Positions 1-10,485 of a stretch of 64,000 bases of DNA are shown piece after piece. A program made the translations under genes and the position numbers. This stretch comes from Epiperipatus broadwayi. Its lineage: Eukaryota; Onychophora; Udeonychophora; Euonychophora; Peripatidae. The first letter of the stretch is position 1; each line of letters starts with the position of its first letter. The stretch is taken from contig JAQFVV010012420.1 of the NCBI GenBank assembly GCA_028023455.1, forward strand, positions 2,730,001 to 2,794,000, in the 5' to 3' direction. Under the pieces are notes generated by a model. That model saw nothing but the letters and a program-made list of their open reading frames with translations, did no database searches and was not told the origin of the DNA.

Positions 1-591
1 AACCAGTTTTCAAAGTGTGCAAATTTTGATATTTTCCCCCCATGAGAATGCCAGTTTAGGATAAAAAATAAGAAAGATATTTGTTGGATGCATTCTGAGA
101 TCACTGGACATTCTCATAACTGATGATGCTGAAGATCCAAGATAGTCTTTATATGCACTAGAAAATTTATGTAAACTTATGTTAGAAGTCTCAAAATCTG
201 ATTTTTATATTTGTTAAAGGTACCAAAAAAAGTCTATTCCTAAAACTTCTTAAAACATTCTTTACCAGATATATAAATTCCTGGTCATTATACACTTCAA
301 TAGTTGATTAATATCTAATATTATGCACATTTTTATTAGATATATAAGCTCATCTTATTGATAATTTTTAATTTTAAAGTCAACTTTAGTATTATGAATA
401 ATTTATTACAATTATTATATGATGCTATTTATATACAAATATAATGAAAAAAAATTAAATAATAGATATTATACAAATAATGGAAAGAAAAATATTAAGT
501 GAGATGTACTGATAATAAATCAGTATAAAAATAAAACATATATGCCAGTATATGCATATATCAAAAATTAAACTTAGTTAAATATACATAT
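1..591. other. AT-rich intergenic sequence, nothing recognised
   Basis: This stretch is A+T-rich, with short runs of TA and AAT. No reading frame, RNA gene or recognisable repeat end was seen. It ends at the target duplication of the Gypsy element that follows. Confidence 0.6.
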
Positions 592-595
592 ATAT

Positions 596-825
596 TGTAC
601 CAGGTCATATTCTTTTACTATAGTTTATACAATACCCAGCTACTAAAAAGTTTTAACACAATTCACCATAAAATGCATATATTTTGCATGTTCGCACATG
701 TATAAAATTTTATTGTACTTATCAAATGTTACTTACAGTAACATTTAGGTTAAATATATATATTTCAGGAATCTTTCCTCTATTCTCAGAATGCTAGATA
801 TGTGTTATACCAAGATAACGGTACA
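596..825 (-). repeat. 3' LTR of the Gypsy element
   Basis: This 230-bp terminal repeat starts TGTAC at 596 and ends GTACA at 825. Its first 67 bases align with 7220-7286 and its last part with 9779-9859, which together form the other LTR. The left copy has about 80 bases that the right copy lacks, so one has suffered an indel. The purine-rich strand just inside (minus strand, about 826-850) could be the polypurine tract. Confidence 0.8.
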
Positions 826-1004
826 AAACCACCTCAATTGGGTGAAAGATCAAAATCAGTATAATTTTAGCCAATTTTACTCTTAATTACTTTACATAAA
901 ACTTTCTAGAATAAATTATTTTGTATATAATTATAGGGTTGCACTTGGCATGTTTTCCAGTCTTACAAGCTAAGATAATTTTAGGCAGGTCCTGCAATAT
1001 TGCT

Positions 1005-2010
1005 TTTAACTACCTAGCCACTTTTGAATGGTTTTAACAAAGCGAGCATTATAAGTGTCATTTCCCCTCTTTTCATTGACTACTGTGAATGCATTTGAAT
1101 TATTGTGTCTAATGATCTGATAAGAGCCAGAGTATAAATCCTGAAATTCCTTAAAGATGTGCTTCTCTGGTTGGCTAGTAGGTGTAACTCAGATCCATAT
1201 TTTATCTCCTTCAAAGATATGATTCTTCTTATGTTTTATGTGCTCAGCTTTCTGGATTAACTTGTATGATGCATCCCTTTGGCTCTTTATGCTATCAATG
1301 TGATCTGGGATACTGGGCAATTTAGCTTTGTATAATCAGAACACTTGATAGCCAAAATGCAGTCTAACTGTTGTGAATCTTGTGGACTCATTGTTGTTCA
1401 ATTAATAAAATTTACTACGAGGGAAGCTGATTTATTGTCCACAATGATTGAATAACACATACACTCAAAATAACTGACCTAGCTCATGCTTTCAAGGGTT
1501 GGATTATAGGTGGGTTGTGTATTGATGGTTAAGATTTTATTAATTCCCATCCTTCAATCTACTCCTGTCATTCTGTGGATACAAATGGGGTACTATGGCC
1601 AGACATAACAGCAGTAAGTTTTTCCACCATGCCAAAGTGCTAAGACTATAATACTCACATGGTATTTTGAGCATCTAACTGAGACACAGAATATGCCACA
1701 AACAATTAGGTAAATACATCATATGTGATCACTAAATACTTCATTTTCCTAAATGAATGCAATGGTCTGTGAATGTCTAAAGCCAACAATTCATTGATTT
1801 TTTTTAGAAACAGTGGGGTTTAATGATCTTCATAAGATCTATTTACTGATTTGGTCCTGTAACAAATCTTGCATCCACTCAGGATAGACACAGCATTAGA
1901 TCTCATTCTAGTCCAATAGAATCAGGTTTTCATTAGATGTGCAATTTTATTTGCCCCATAATGCCCATGCAGCAAGTACATAACATAATTAATTGGTTCC
2001 ACATCTCTTT
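1005..2010 (-). pseudogene. Gypsy integrase, degenerate
   Basis: Integrase region of the Gypsy polyprotein, decayed, reading leftward. Near 1860-1950 the minus strand keeps zinc-domain spacing in a segment reading like FYWTRMRSNAVSILSGCKIC, followed by a core region with a candidate catalytic Asp near 1770. The C-terminal part (about 1005-1150) is best kept, with a GPY/F-like motif (YSGSYQIIRHNN) and a terminal stretch ending near 1008. Several stops and frameshifts separate the pieces, so no functional integrase is made. Known role in the family: insertion of the cDNA into host DNA. The assignment rests on domain order and these motifs. Confidence 0.7.
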
Positions 2011-2277
2011 TGGGTGCCTCTATATATTCCCACTTATGCCAATTTTATATTGGAGCACTCCCTTTTTCAACTGATACCATCCCTGAAAATTTCCAACCTG
2101 ATCGCTTTCCTGCACACTTTTGCTGTGTATCCAGATTCTTAATAATTTCTTGGTATTGGAGATCCTCTTTGTTTTTATTTAATAGGTGCTGTAGATATTT
2201 CTCTATAGACATCCACTTCTAGTTTGATGATAGCCAGGTATACATACTCAATCTGCAGATGGCTAATACTGGAGGAA

Positions 2278-2640
2278 TCAGGGTGATGACAATATGACAG
2301 CCACTATGTTTTCAGATGCTTTGCAATGCCTAATTATGTAATTAAATCCTTGCAGAAATAGAATCCAATGAATAAAATGACTATCGGTCAGGCAGCTATG
2401 ATTTATAAACTCTAAGCTTTTATGGTCAGTAGTGACAATGACCTCTGATCTCAGGAAGAATTGATAAAACTTCTGAAAGACCCACACTACAGCTACAGCC
2501 CCCTTCTCAATGACTGACTAATTTTCTGAGGCTTTCAATGGCCAGGTAATAAAATATAACACTCCAGAACAACTTTCCTCCTGGAATTGTAACAGTGTTG
2601 CTCCAAGTGCATATCCACTGTTGTCTTTATGTACAATAAA
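2278..2640 (-). pseudogene. Gypsy RNase H, degenerate
   Basis: RNase H domain next to the reverse transcriptase. An open minus-strand segment at 2278-2487 contains VTTDHKSLEFI, the family's TDHKSL motif, followed by a tryptophan/phenylalanine-rich stretch and the HCKASENIVA motif that corresponds to the usual G-x-x-N-x-x-A-D end of Gypsy RNase H. The final Asp of that motif is replaced (A-V). Upstream frames are broken. The known role is removal of the RNA strand during reverse transcription. It lies between RT (right) and integrase (left), as in Gypsy elements. Confidence 0.8.
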
Positions 2641-2699
2641 AGACTTTTGAAAATCGGGATATGCCAGCATTAGTCCTTGATATGCTCAAAGTCTTCATC

Positions 2700-3636
2700 C
2701 TGGTGTCCATTTTTATGGTATATCCTCATGTAATTGCTGCAGTAGAAGTTGCACAATACTAAAAATAACCAGACCTGCCTTTTTGTGCTGGGCATAGGGA
2801 ATTTCTTGGATTTTCTCAGGGTAAGATTTAATACCTCTGACACTCACCAGGTGCCCCAGGAAATTCACTTCTTCTACAGCTATATCACTTTTCTGAAAAT
2901 TGATTTGAATACGTTTGGTTTCACATTCATGAACGAACACTTGTAACTGGTAGATATGTTCTGCCATATCACTCAATATGATGATTACATCATCCACATA
3001 CATAGTGATCACATTTATTATAGAGAGTAATAATATTTGGTCCAAACATTTCAAGAGTTCTGCACCACTGTTTTTTTAATTTGAATGGTATCAGATTAAA
3101 CTGATAGGAAATTCCATTACATTGTAAGTCTGTGTACTGATGGTCTGTGGGGTATAATTTTATCTGACAGTAACTGGAAGTCAAGTCCAAAATGGTAAAA
3201 ATGGTTTTTTCCTTAAATTTAGTTAGTAAGTCATTAATAAGTGGGATATATTTCTCACTGGAAAACTAAGCAAAAACTAATGGAACCATCTTTTTTAATT
3301 ATTATAAGAGGATTGTTGTATGGTGAGAAACATTTAGATATCACCCCTCCCACTCGACCATTTCTGTACCAATGCAGCACCAGATACAATTGTGCCTGAA
3401 ATGTCAGGATATCTATTACCTTAAACTGATGTTCATACCCTTTGATAACTCCTGGTATAGTGGAAAAATTACACCTATACTGGCAAAAAAGGCATTCCAG
3501 TCTACCTTGCCATCTTCCTTTGGCATATGGAAGCTCCTGAAGCTTGGAAATCTTCTTCCACCTTGTTGTCATGTTGTATGCAACAAACCTCAGATCTTGA
3601 GGCCAGAAAGTTACCACTTCTCCCTCACAAGTGATG
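2700..3636 (-). pseudogene. Gypsy reverse transcriptase, frameshifted
   Basis: Reverse transcriptase spread over three minus-strand frames. The 3255-3617 segment has the N-terminal SPYNNPLIIIKKDGS motif typical of Gypsy RT. The 2990-3190 segment has MDLTSSYCQIKLYPTD, the catalytic-Asp 'DL.S.Y.QI' motif. The 2713-3054 segment has the YVDD catalytic box (MYVDDVIIIL) and the following FLGHLVS motif. Frameshifts at about 3250 and 3050 break it. Its right end runs into the target site of element A at 3637-3645, so RT was separated from the protease by that insertion. Confidence 0.85.
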
Positions 3637-4229
3637 ACATTTTTCGGTTGTTTCTCATCCTTGGTGTTCGCCTCAAGATGTCGCTATTTCTAGGTAAATT
3701 CCTAGAAATATACCGTTTCACCGGCCTTCACCCAACAAAAGAGGAAATTTTCTATGTTATAAACGCAGAAAAGTCCTCATGTTATGTTGGACAGAGGAGG
3801 TCATGGCGACAGAAGCCAACACAAATGAGACTTCTTTCTACGATAAAACACAGAAAGAGTTCCCAACGGCTGCCGGTTATGGCTTTTTTTCTATGCTAAA
3901 AGCAAAGAAAAAGAAATGCCTTGATCGGCTTCCATAGTAGTCGATTTTGTTCATCATTTTCTCATAATAGTAGAATATCTATTTTCTCTGTAGTTTCGTG
4001 TGAGAGTGTGTTTATTTGAAGCAGTCGTTGTTTTTTAAAATTTGATAAGATGTCTATTTTTTTTAATGAGTTATAACTTAGTTTACTGTTGTAAGTTTAG
4101 TAATAATGTCCTGAAGATTCCATTAGGAATGGGTAACCCTCAAAAATTGCTTTTAAGGGTGCGAAACGGGAAAAAAAATTAAGGATCACGCGAAAAGTAC
4201 TGTTTTCGTGAGAATTCGTCCATGACCAG

Positions 4230-4800
4230 TTACTTTTGCTATACTGTATATATATATGCACAAACAAAAACAACCCAGTGTCTAATTATTAGGAATTACT
4301 TATCCAAAAAAGAAAATTAGTCGGGTATTATTATTATTATTTTGTTACATTTATTATTTCAAAATAAGATTAGTTTTTATATCTACACATTAACAAAAAC
4401 AACACAGTTCCTACTTAATTACTGTCTTAAAAAAAAAAAGAAAGCAAATTCAACAGGGTTTGTTTTTTTTCAATGGAGTATTTGAATTACGGTATTTTTT
4501 ATATATACAAAAGATTTACCAAAAAAAAAGAAACCCACTTTCTGATTAATTACTGTCAAAAGAAATGCAAATTAGTCGGCTATCATTTTAAAATTTAGTA
4601 TTTCAATAACAGTATCCTTTTTATATAGACAGAGTTAACAAAAACAACCCACTTTCTTATTCATTACTGTCCCCCCCCCCCAAAAAAAAAAGAAAACTGA
4701 AATTAGTCGGGTATTATTTTTCAATTGAATCTTTCAATGACGGTCCTTACTAAAAGTAGTCGGGTATCAATTCTAAATTGTAGTATATAAATGACATTAC
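4230..4800. repeat. Tandem repeat block 1 inside element A, about 120-bp unit
   Basis: Four to five degenerate copies of a unit of about 120 bp. Each copy carries the landmarks AACAAAAACAACCCA, TTAATTACTGTC, a poly-A or poly-C/poly-A run, and AAATTAGTCGGGTAT. A run of 12 C followed by A lies at 4671-4690. The copies differ by short indels in the homopolymer runs. Confidence 0.75.
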
Positions 4801-4849
4801 TTTTGATGGATTTAGAATTATGTATTGCTTTTTTAATAAAAATAATTGA

Positions 4850-5125
4850 TTTTTACTCTTGACCAAAAATACCGTAACTTTAAAAAAAGACACACATAAA
4901 GTCCAACAAAAAAAAATGAGAAAAAAGCCCCGTAACTTTAAAGACACACACACAAACTCAAAAACAATTTAAGATTAATAAACATTGACTTACTCTTGCA
5001 AAAAAAAAAAAACCCGTAACTTTAAAAAGTCCAAAAAAAAAAAAAAGTTAGAAAAACACCGTAACTTTAAAAATACACACACACACAAACTCAAAAACAA
5101 GATAAGATTAATAAACATTTACAAA
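4850..5125. repeat. Tandem repeat block 2 inside element A
   Basis: Repeated units centred on CCGTAACTTTAAA followed by a short CA microsatellite (ACACACACAC), AAACTCAAAAACAA, and GATTAATAAACATT. Two full copies and two partial ones are visible. No coding potential is seen. Confidence 0.7.
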
Positions 5126-5317
5126 AATGAAAAAAACTAACATCATATAATAGTATTAGTTAGTAGAATATTTTATTACAAATCTAAGAAATCAGATCTT
5201 TTTAGATCAAATTGATCATTTAGGTCGGGCCCCGGAATCATTATATGTATATGTTTTCGATTAGCATCAATGCCATCACTAGGCGAACACCAAGGATGAG
5301 AATACAACACACTTTTC

Positions 5318-5660
5318 ATAGTCCATTATACACTTAGTTTTATGTATAAAATCAGAACCCAAAATAACATTGTGTACTAATTCCTTTAGAATTACAAACA
5401 CATGGGATATATTTTTTCCTACTCCTATCTGTATCCAGATTTGCTTGGTGCATAATTTGACCTTTCCACTATTTTCTAGGGTCACTTATCCTGGAAGTCT
5501 TTGAATACTAGGGTCATGGTTGACAATGCACTTATATATGGTCTCTAACATCACTGATATCTGGCAGTCTGAGTAAAACAAAGCACATACTGCCCAAGTC
5601 AAATATAGCATATACTTTCATGTAGTTTAATTGTATAAAGATCTTAGGCAACTTTGCAAC
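5318..5660 (-). pseudogene. Gypsy retropepsin-like protease, degenerate
   Basis: Aspartic protease part of the Gypsy polyprotein, read leftward. Near 5590-5615 the minus strand encodes AIFDLGS, in the place of the catalytic D-T/S-G triad; the middle residue is Leu, so the triad is damaged. The open segment 5279-5485 then carries NVILGSDFIHK, matching the conserved 'ILG.DF' flap and terminal motif of retropepsins. A stop separates the two halves. The segment runs into element A, which cuts the reading frame before RT. In the family it processes the Gag-Pol polyprotein. Confidence 0.7.
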
Positions 5661-7000
5661 AAGAATTTTGTTTCCTTGTAATTCCATTCACAAATAAAAT
5701 TATTTACTTCTATCATTGTTGCCTATCTTCCCCTGCTGCCTGTGGATTTTTATCCATTTTTTCTTGAGCCATTGGGTATATCGTTCTTCTCTTTAATCCA
5801 ATCTTAAGACATTTACTTGGTGACTGTTCCTTTTAGATGGGAACTTACTGAAGCATTAAAATACAGCCTCTTCACTGCCAGTTTCATTATTGTCAAAGGC
5901 ACTGACAAAATGGCCATTTGCTCTATTGTTTTACCCATAGTACCTATCAATAAATATTCCACAAGATTTGGAAAATTTCCATCTTACTAGCTTTAATAAT
6001 TTGGTTTTCCAATAGTGAAAGGCTGTTAGTGCCCACACTTTGGCTACTTGCCTTCTGAAGAATGGCATTTATGGTTCTTGTGTCTGGCATTTATCTTGAG
6101 ACATTTTATGCTTTATGCCCTTCTGGTGGTCTTCATTCCAATAACACCTCAGCAAGGCCTGTTTATATTGTATAAAGCTATCAGGTTTATTTGTTCAAAG
6201 ATTCCCACTAGGCTTGCAATGATACTGACAAGTGGCCAATAGCAACTGCTAACATAACCATCTCAGTCATAGGATTAATCTCAAAATACCTATCCTAACT
6301 GTTTGGATGCTCTATGAATGATTTTCCCATCTTATTTTTATACACTGATTCACTGAACTGGGTGTGCACTCTTGTTTTTTCAATATCTATTTTTATATTC
6401 TTATTCCTCTCCTGAATCTTTACTTTTAATTCTTCAATCTGTTGTGATAAGTTGCTAACTGCTGCTTGCACATTAGTGCTTGTACATTTATGCTCATGAC
6501 ACACTAAATCCATGTGCTCTTTTATTTGTTTCTCTTATACTTTGGAGTATTTCTTTATTTTCTTGCTTGTTGCCATTAATCTCTGATGTCATCTGTTCCA
6601 TTTTCCCATCAAAATTACTTATCTCTCATCTACTCTCTGGACTACTTCTTTGACCATCTTTTCCATTCTCCCCTTGAAATCCTGTTTTCTTTATTTTTCT
6701 ATCTATTTCCCTACTGTCATTGACTATATCTTTCTATTTGCTAATATTTCAGTCTTGAATGTTCTCATAATTTCTTTGATCATTCCAATGTCTACTGGGG
6801 CAGTATCCTCTTTCATTTCCATTTTGCTAACCACTGACACTCTTGAATTATCTTGTTACTTTCCAATTTTATATACTATATTTCTTTTATTTTCTTTACT
6901 TCCAATAGATGGCAATAATACATTTTATTTTTAATTATATTTACATCGACCCACCCTTACTCCTATTGTTTCATTTGCTCTTTGATCAATTAATTTTCAC
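5661..7000 (-). pseudogene. Gypsy Gag region, degenerate
   Basis: Gag of the Gypsy element, broken by stops. Around 6060-6190 the minus strand reads like a retrotransposon Gag core (QALLRCYWNED is visible). The open 72-residue segment 6295-6513 is charged and heptad-like (SNLSQQIEELKVKIQE), consistent with a coiled coil near the Gag N-terminus. I found no intact zinc knuckle. The region from about 6560 to 7219 should be the Gag start and leader, with the primer-binding site next to the LTR; no clear start codon can be chosen. Confidence 0.6.
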
Positions 7001-7219
7001 TGTTTATCTGCTTATATCAACCCCTACTTATTCACTTCTATATCATCAAGGAAAATGTGAAGACAAATCAATTAAACAAAATACTCATCCAAAAACTAAC
7101 AAAAAAATTAATATCATTTTTTTTGGCTTTAAAATAATTATGGCTTTTTTTTCTCAATCACATCGATTTTTATCTCAGGTTATGAATTTCCCTTTTTTAA
7201 CTTCACTTTGGTTCACCAT

Positions 7220-7286
7220 TGTACTAAGTCATACCCTTTTTCTATAGTTTATATAATATCTGGTTGTTATGGGGTTTAAACACAAT
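7220..7286 (-). repeat. 5' LTR of the Gypsy element, first part
   Basis: The first 67 bases of the right LTR, starting TGTAC at 7220, align over the same length with 596-662. The LTR is interrupted after AAACACAAT by the PLE insertion and resumes at 9779. Confidence 0.75.
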
Positions 7287-7287
7287 A

Positions 7288-7746
7288 TGTCGATGACATT
7301 TTTATTGCAGCAAAACTCTCCACCACTATTAACATACAAAATGAATTTCAAGCCATCTCAGGATTAACTCTTAGTAGAACAGAGGAAAACAAGGAACAAG
7401 AAATAAAATACCTAGACTTGTTAATAAAAAGAGAGAACACACACTTAGATTATAAAATGATGATTAAACCACTGCACATACGAGGTTACACAAGCCCAAA
7501 ATATAACACCCCCAACACATATAAATGGGCAGGTATAATTCTTATTCATAAAACCACCAGTTATGTAAATACATAGCAGATAGGAAAAACAATATAGACA
7601 GATATATAAAGGAAATGACTAACATAGGCTTTAAACCTAATACAATCAATCAAAGAATAAAAACATTTTATAGAAAACTAAGAAATAAATTGCCTAAAGA
7701 CAATATGAAATACCTAACAATTCCTTTCATACCTAATGTAACATCA
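7288..7746 (+). pseudogene. Penelope-like reverse transcriptase C-terminal part
   Basis: The plus strand opens with the catalytic box (YVDDIFIAAKL) and, about 45 residues on, EIKYLDLLIKRE, corresponding to the 'FLD..I' motif after the palm of PLE reverse transcriptases. The frame is then interrupted (a stop near 7575 and frameshifts), although downstream segments still resemble the thumb region. Everything upstream of YVDD is absent because the insertion is 5' truncated. Confidence 0.7.
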
Positions 7747-8042
7747 AATATTGCCCTCAATTAGGCTGCCATGCATCATATTATGGTGAAACTTGGGCTA
7801 ACCTGAACACAAGAATTTACCAACATAGGTATGTCTACAATAGGGTTAAAAATAAAAATGAAGGATCTTCAGTATTCTGGGACCACCAAGCAGCTATAGG
7901 CCATGTATTTGAACCTAGTTCTGCCCAAATAATTTGTACAGAAAAAAATGACGCCAAAAGAAAAGTTAAGGAAGCTTTATATATAGCAAATGACATCAAT
8001 GCCATTAATATAGAAGATAGAGATGTTTTGCTCTCTCTCTAA
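7747..8042 (+). pseudogene. GIY-YIG-type endonuclease domain of the PLE
   Basis: An open plus-strand frame of about 98 codons runs to a TAA at 8040-8042. It begins with a Cys/His-rich segment (CPQLGCHASYYGETWANLN) in which YYGET takes the place of the nuclease's second signature. It continues with TRIYQHR (the conserved Arg/His helix), FWDHQAAIGH and a C-terminal EALYIANDINAIN, the order found in PLE endonucleases. No stop lies within this domain, unlike the RT part. In the family it nicks target DNA to prime reverse transcription. The first GIY signature is not evident, so activity is doubtful. Confidence 0.7.
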
Positions 8043-9769
8043 ACAATGGACTAATTAAAAATTCAAACGCATTTGCATAAATCATAACAATCTTTAGTTA
8101 CAAAGCTATGAGTATGAGATTCGAACATGAAATCTCAAAAGCGCTAAGCAAACTTATTATAAATTAGTGTAAAATTATAGCTTCACTATTTAATGCGAAA
8201 AAAAAGTCGCATATTTATAATTACAATTTACCATAATAAGCATGTGTTGCATGCCTATGCACCTATATAGTTTTATTCGATTTATCGAATCTTACAGTAT
8301 AACTGGTTAATGGTTTTTTGGTATGACCAAATCACATTTCCTTTACAAATAAATCAATAGCAAAGTATTTGGAAAATTCAATTATATTTCCTGGCCATCC
8401 AAATCCCAGATTATATTTTATATTCTATTTTTCTACAATAGAAATTGTAGTTCTAAAAAAAAAAAAACAACTTGTGATAGCTATTTTTTTTACAGGTGCC
8501 AGTATTCAGGGAATCATTTAACTGAACACACTGTCACAAAGTTAATTAATTCGAGATTATTTTTTTATCTTTTTCTTAGAAAATCCTTCCCTATGCTTAT
8601 ATAGCTAAATAATTAAGTATATTAGCCTTCTTTTATCGATGAAATTAAATGGCAGAAATTGCTAAATTTTAGTTTTAAAATAGTATTTAATAAAGGAATA
8701 ACAATCAAAATGCAAATTATTCATTTATACACAACCTTACTAAATACTACTAACATATACATTATTAAGAATAAACATGAATAAAAGGTTACAAATTACA
8801 AAATTAATAATGGACATTAATGGTTATAATAAAGTTCTTGTTAATCATAATTATTAAAACACCTAGTCAGTCCATTAAGAGTTTATATATTTCAATCAAA
8901 AGTTAAATGGATATAAAGAGATCTCATTCATCTTACCAGTAATATTTCATTAAATATAGGTATGTGAGTCGTATATGGACCATGATTACGGATTCCAAGT
9001 TCTTACACAATATTTTGATACATGATTTCAAGGTGAAGCATCTACAGCTTGACTTGTTTGAGAGCCTAGTATGATATAGGCAAGACATATTGAATCAAGG
9101 CATCCTCTCAGTAGTAAGACAGGAAGAAGGCATCAATGACCATATCTGGAGACTTAGCAATGCATTTGGTTGGTGTCTTCTTCAAAGGTAAAACAACCAC
9201 ATGGTAAATTATTCTATACCACTCTCTGTATCTTTTTCTATGCAATTTTTTTATCTGATGATAAATGCAAGCACTGGCCACAAGAAAAACTACAAAATCT
9301 TATAAAAAGTTCTCATGGTCACCTCTTATATCCTATAGCTTATCTATCTCACATCTGCCTTGTCACACCTTTTCTTTTTTTCTTTCTTCAGAAATTTAAT
9401 TCCCTGCCAAAAAGTTTCATTTTTTATCATTTCAAAATTAATTATTAGTTATGTTCTAAATATAGCATTCATTTCTGACTGTAAAAATAATATACTCTTT
9501 TCAGCCAAATGAAATGGATACTTTCCAAAAAACACTATGTTTAATGCTTACATTTATTTATACTATATTTTTACATTTTTATGGATTAAGCTTCTAATTA
9601 TATTTGTTGCTGATCGACATTCCAATCAACCATCTTATATTAGCGAGATGAGATATAACACCTTCCCTCCTTTGCTAATTATAGGTAATTATGTCAATTA
9701 CATTTTTTTCAGATCATTTTAAATCTTTATGTAGGGTGTTCAAACAAATAATTTTTTTGCTTATTAATG
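8043..9769. other. AT-rich 3' part of the PLE insertion, no gene seen
   Basis: No credible coding frame. The 8960-9180 part is less AT-rich but I could not assign it. Near 8095-8130 a GTTCGAATC box is present on the minus strand, which may be a SINE remnant or chance. Confidence 0.4.
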
Positions 9770-9778
9770 AAACACAAT

Positions 9779-9859
9779 TTATTTTATTTTTCTATAAAAT
9801 ATATATACTCTTTCTATTCACAGAATGCTAAATACATGTTGTACCAAGTTAATGGTACA
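9779..9859 (-). repeat. 5' LTR of the Gypsy element, second part
   Basis: The continuation of the right LTR ends GTACA at 9859. It aligns with the last part of the left LTR (shared CTATTC.CAGAATGCTA and GTACCAAG/TTAATGGTACA-like sequence). It is followed directly by the TSD ATAT. Confidence 0.75.
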
Positions 9860-9863
9860 ATAT

Positions 9864-10180
9864 ATGTATAGTAATATGAATATTTTCCCAGGTTACAGAC
9901 ATAAATGATATATTTATATAGCAGTCTAACTCCATGCTATAAATTCAAGTCACAATATTGACTTCTCTATTAGCAGGATCCTATCCAGATGTGACACTCA
10001 ACATCAATATAAGATCAGCAAAGCTACTTAGAGATACTCAAAAGGCCAAGCTGAATGAACAAACATGATGACACATGCAAATTTCCTCCTATTTGGAAGG
10101 ATTTTTAAAAAAAACATATTACTCTGAAATTTTTCTGACATTTTATTTTTTTAATTTTATATATCTTTTTGCTAGTGATG
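9864..10180. other. Intergenic sequence, nothing recognised
   Basis: About 300 bases of mixed composition with no frame or known motif. A slightly GC-richer patch lies at 9960-10080. Confidence 0.4.
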
Positions 10181-10345
10181 AAACTTTAACATTGTTATAA
10201 ATCAATCTTTATGGCACATCTAAAACTATCTTTATAGTATTCTATTCATCATCCAGTTAATGGCTTGTATGATCAAGCTGAAACATCAGTATATTTATAA
10301 TAAAAATCGTACACAGATAAATGTACAAAATATATCATTTATATA
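10181..10345 (+). repeat. R1 repeat, copy a (possible degenerate hammerhead)
   Basis: Matches 61625-61730 over about 100 bases, including ACTATCTTT, CCAGTTAATGGCTTG, TATGATCAAGCTGAAAC and ACAAAATATATC. The GCTTG/CAAGC inverted repeat followed by GAAAC resembles stem II and the GAAA box of a hammerhead, but the CUGANGA box is not intact (UUAAUGG here). It is listed as a repeat only. Confidence 0.55.
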
Positions 10346-10485
10346 TATATTCAGGATATAATAAAACAAATATAGAGTGAATACTATCAAAGAAATTTAA
10401 CATATTTACAGATGGTTTTGTCATTTATATAAATGAGGTAAAATAAAGTGAAATTGAAAATTGTTTATTATCATCCTAAAGTATA
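10346..10485. other. Short AT-rich spacer
   Basis: Nothing recognised between the R1 repeat and the TIR element that follows. Confidence 0.4.

Larger units (their letters stand above)
3637..5317. mobile_element. Element A: non-autonomous TIR DNA transposon with minisatellite interior
   Basis: A 1.66-kb insertion (3646-5308) in the Gypsy pol gene. Its ends are inverted repeats: left GGTTGTTTCTCATCC..., right complement GTTGTATTCTCATCC..., both continuing TTGGTGTTCGCCT. A likely 9-bp duplication with one mismatch flanks it (ACATTTTTC at 3637-3645, ACACTTTTC at 5309-5317). The subterminal 150 bases of the left end match the right subterminal part of element B (49480-49700), so the two are one family. 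The interior holds two tandem-repeat blocks and no transposase frame. The 8-9 bp TSD with long TIR suggests Mutator-like or Merlin-like, but the superfamily is not proven. Confidence 0.75.
7278..9778 (+). mobile_element. 5'-truncated Penelope-like element inserted in the Gypsy LTR
   Basis: The inserted body is 7287-9769, bounded by a 9-bp direct repeat AAACACAAT (7278-7286 and 9770-9778) that is one LTR sequence duplicated. It starts abruptly inside a reverse transcriptase at the YVDD catalytic box, so it is 5' truncated. It continues through the RT C-terminal part and a GIY-YIG-type endonuclease ending at 8042. The remaining 1.7 kb (8043-9769) is AT-rich with no frame I trust and may be 3' UTR or terminal repeat. 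PLEs are the retroelement group that joins this RT type to a GIY-YIG nuclease. Confidence 0.75.
592..9863 (-). mobile_element. Gypsy-type LTR retrotransposon with two nested insertions
   Basis: A complete but decayed Ty3/Gypsy element read on the minus strand. From right to left the order is 5' LTR, gag, protease, reverse transcriptase, RNase H, integrase, 3' LTR. Both LTRs start TGTAC and end GTACA, and the whole is flanked by the 4-bp duplication ATAT (592-595 and 9860-9863). Two later insertions interrupt it: element A (3646-5308) and a Penelope-like element (7287-9769) inside the right LTR. Removing these and one copy of each duplication leaves about 5.1 kb, a normal Gypsy length. All coding parts carry stops and frameshifts, so it cannot be autonomous now. 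The boundaries rest on the paired LTR ends and TSD seen directly. Confidence 0.85.

Noticed and set aside
3372-3899. 175-residue plus-strand frame.
   Set aside because: It crosses from antisense Gypsy RT into element A, so it is a fortuitous frame.
6650-7247. Two hydrophobic plus-strand frames resembling membrane proteins.
   Set aside because: T-rich sequence antisense to the Gypsy Gag leader region; hydrophobicity reflects base composition.
10236-10300. R1 as a functional hammerhead (CUUG/CAAG stem followed by GAAAC).
   Set aside because: The CUGANGA box is not present in either R1 copy; at best a decayed relic.
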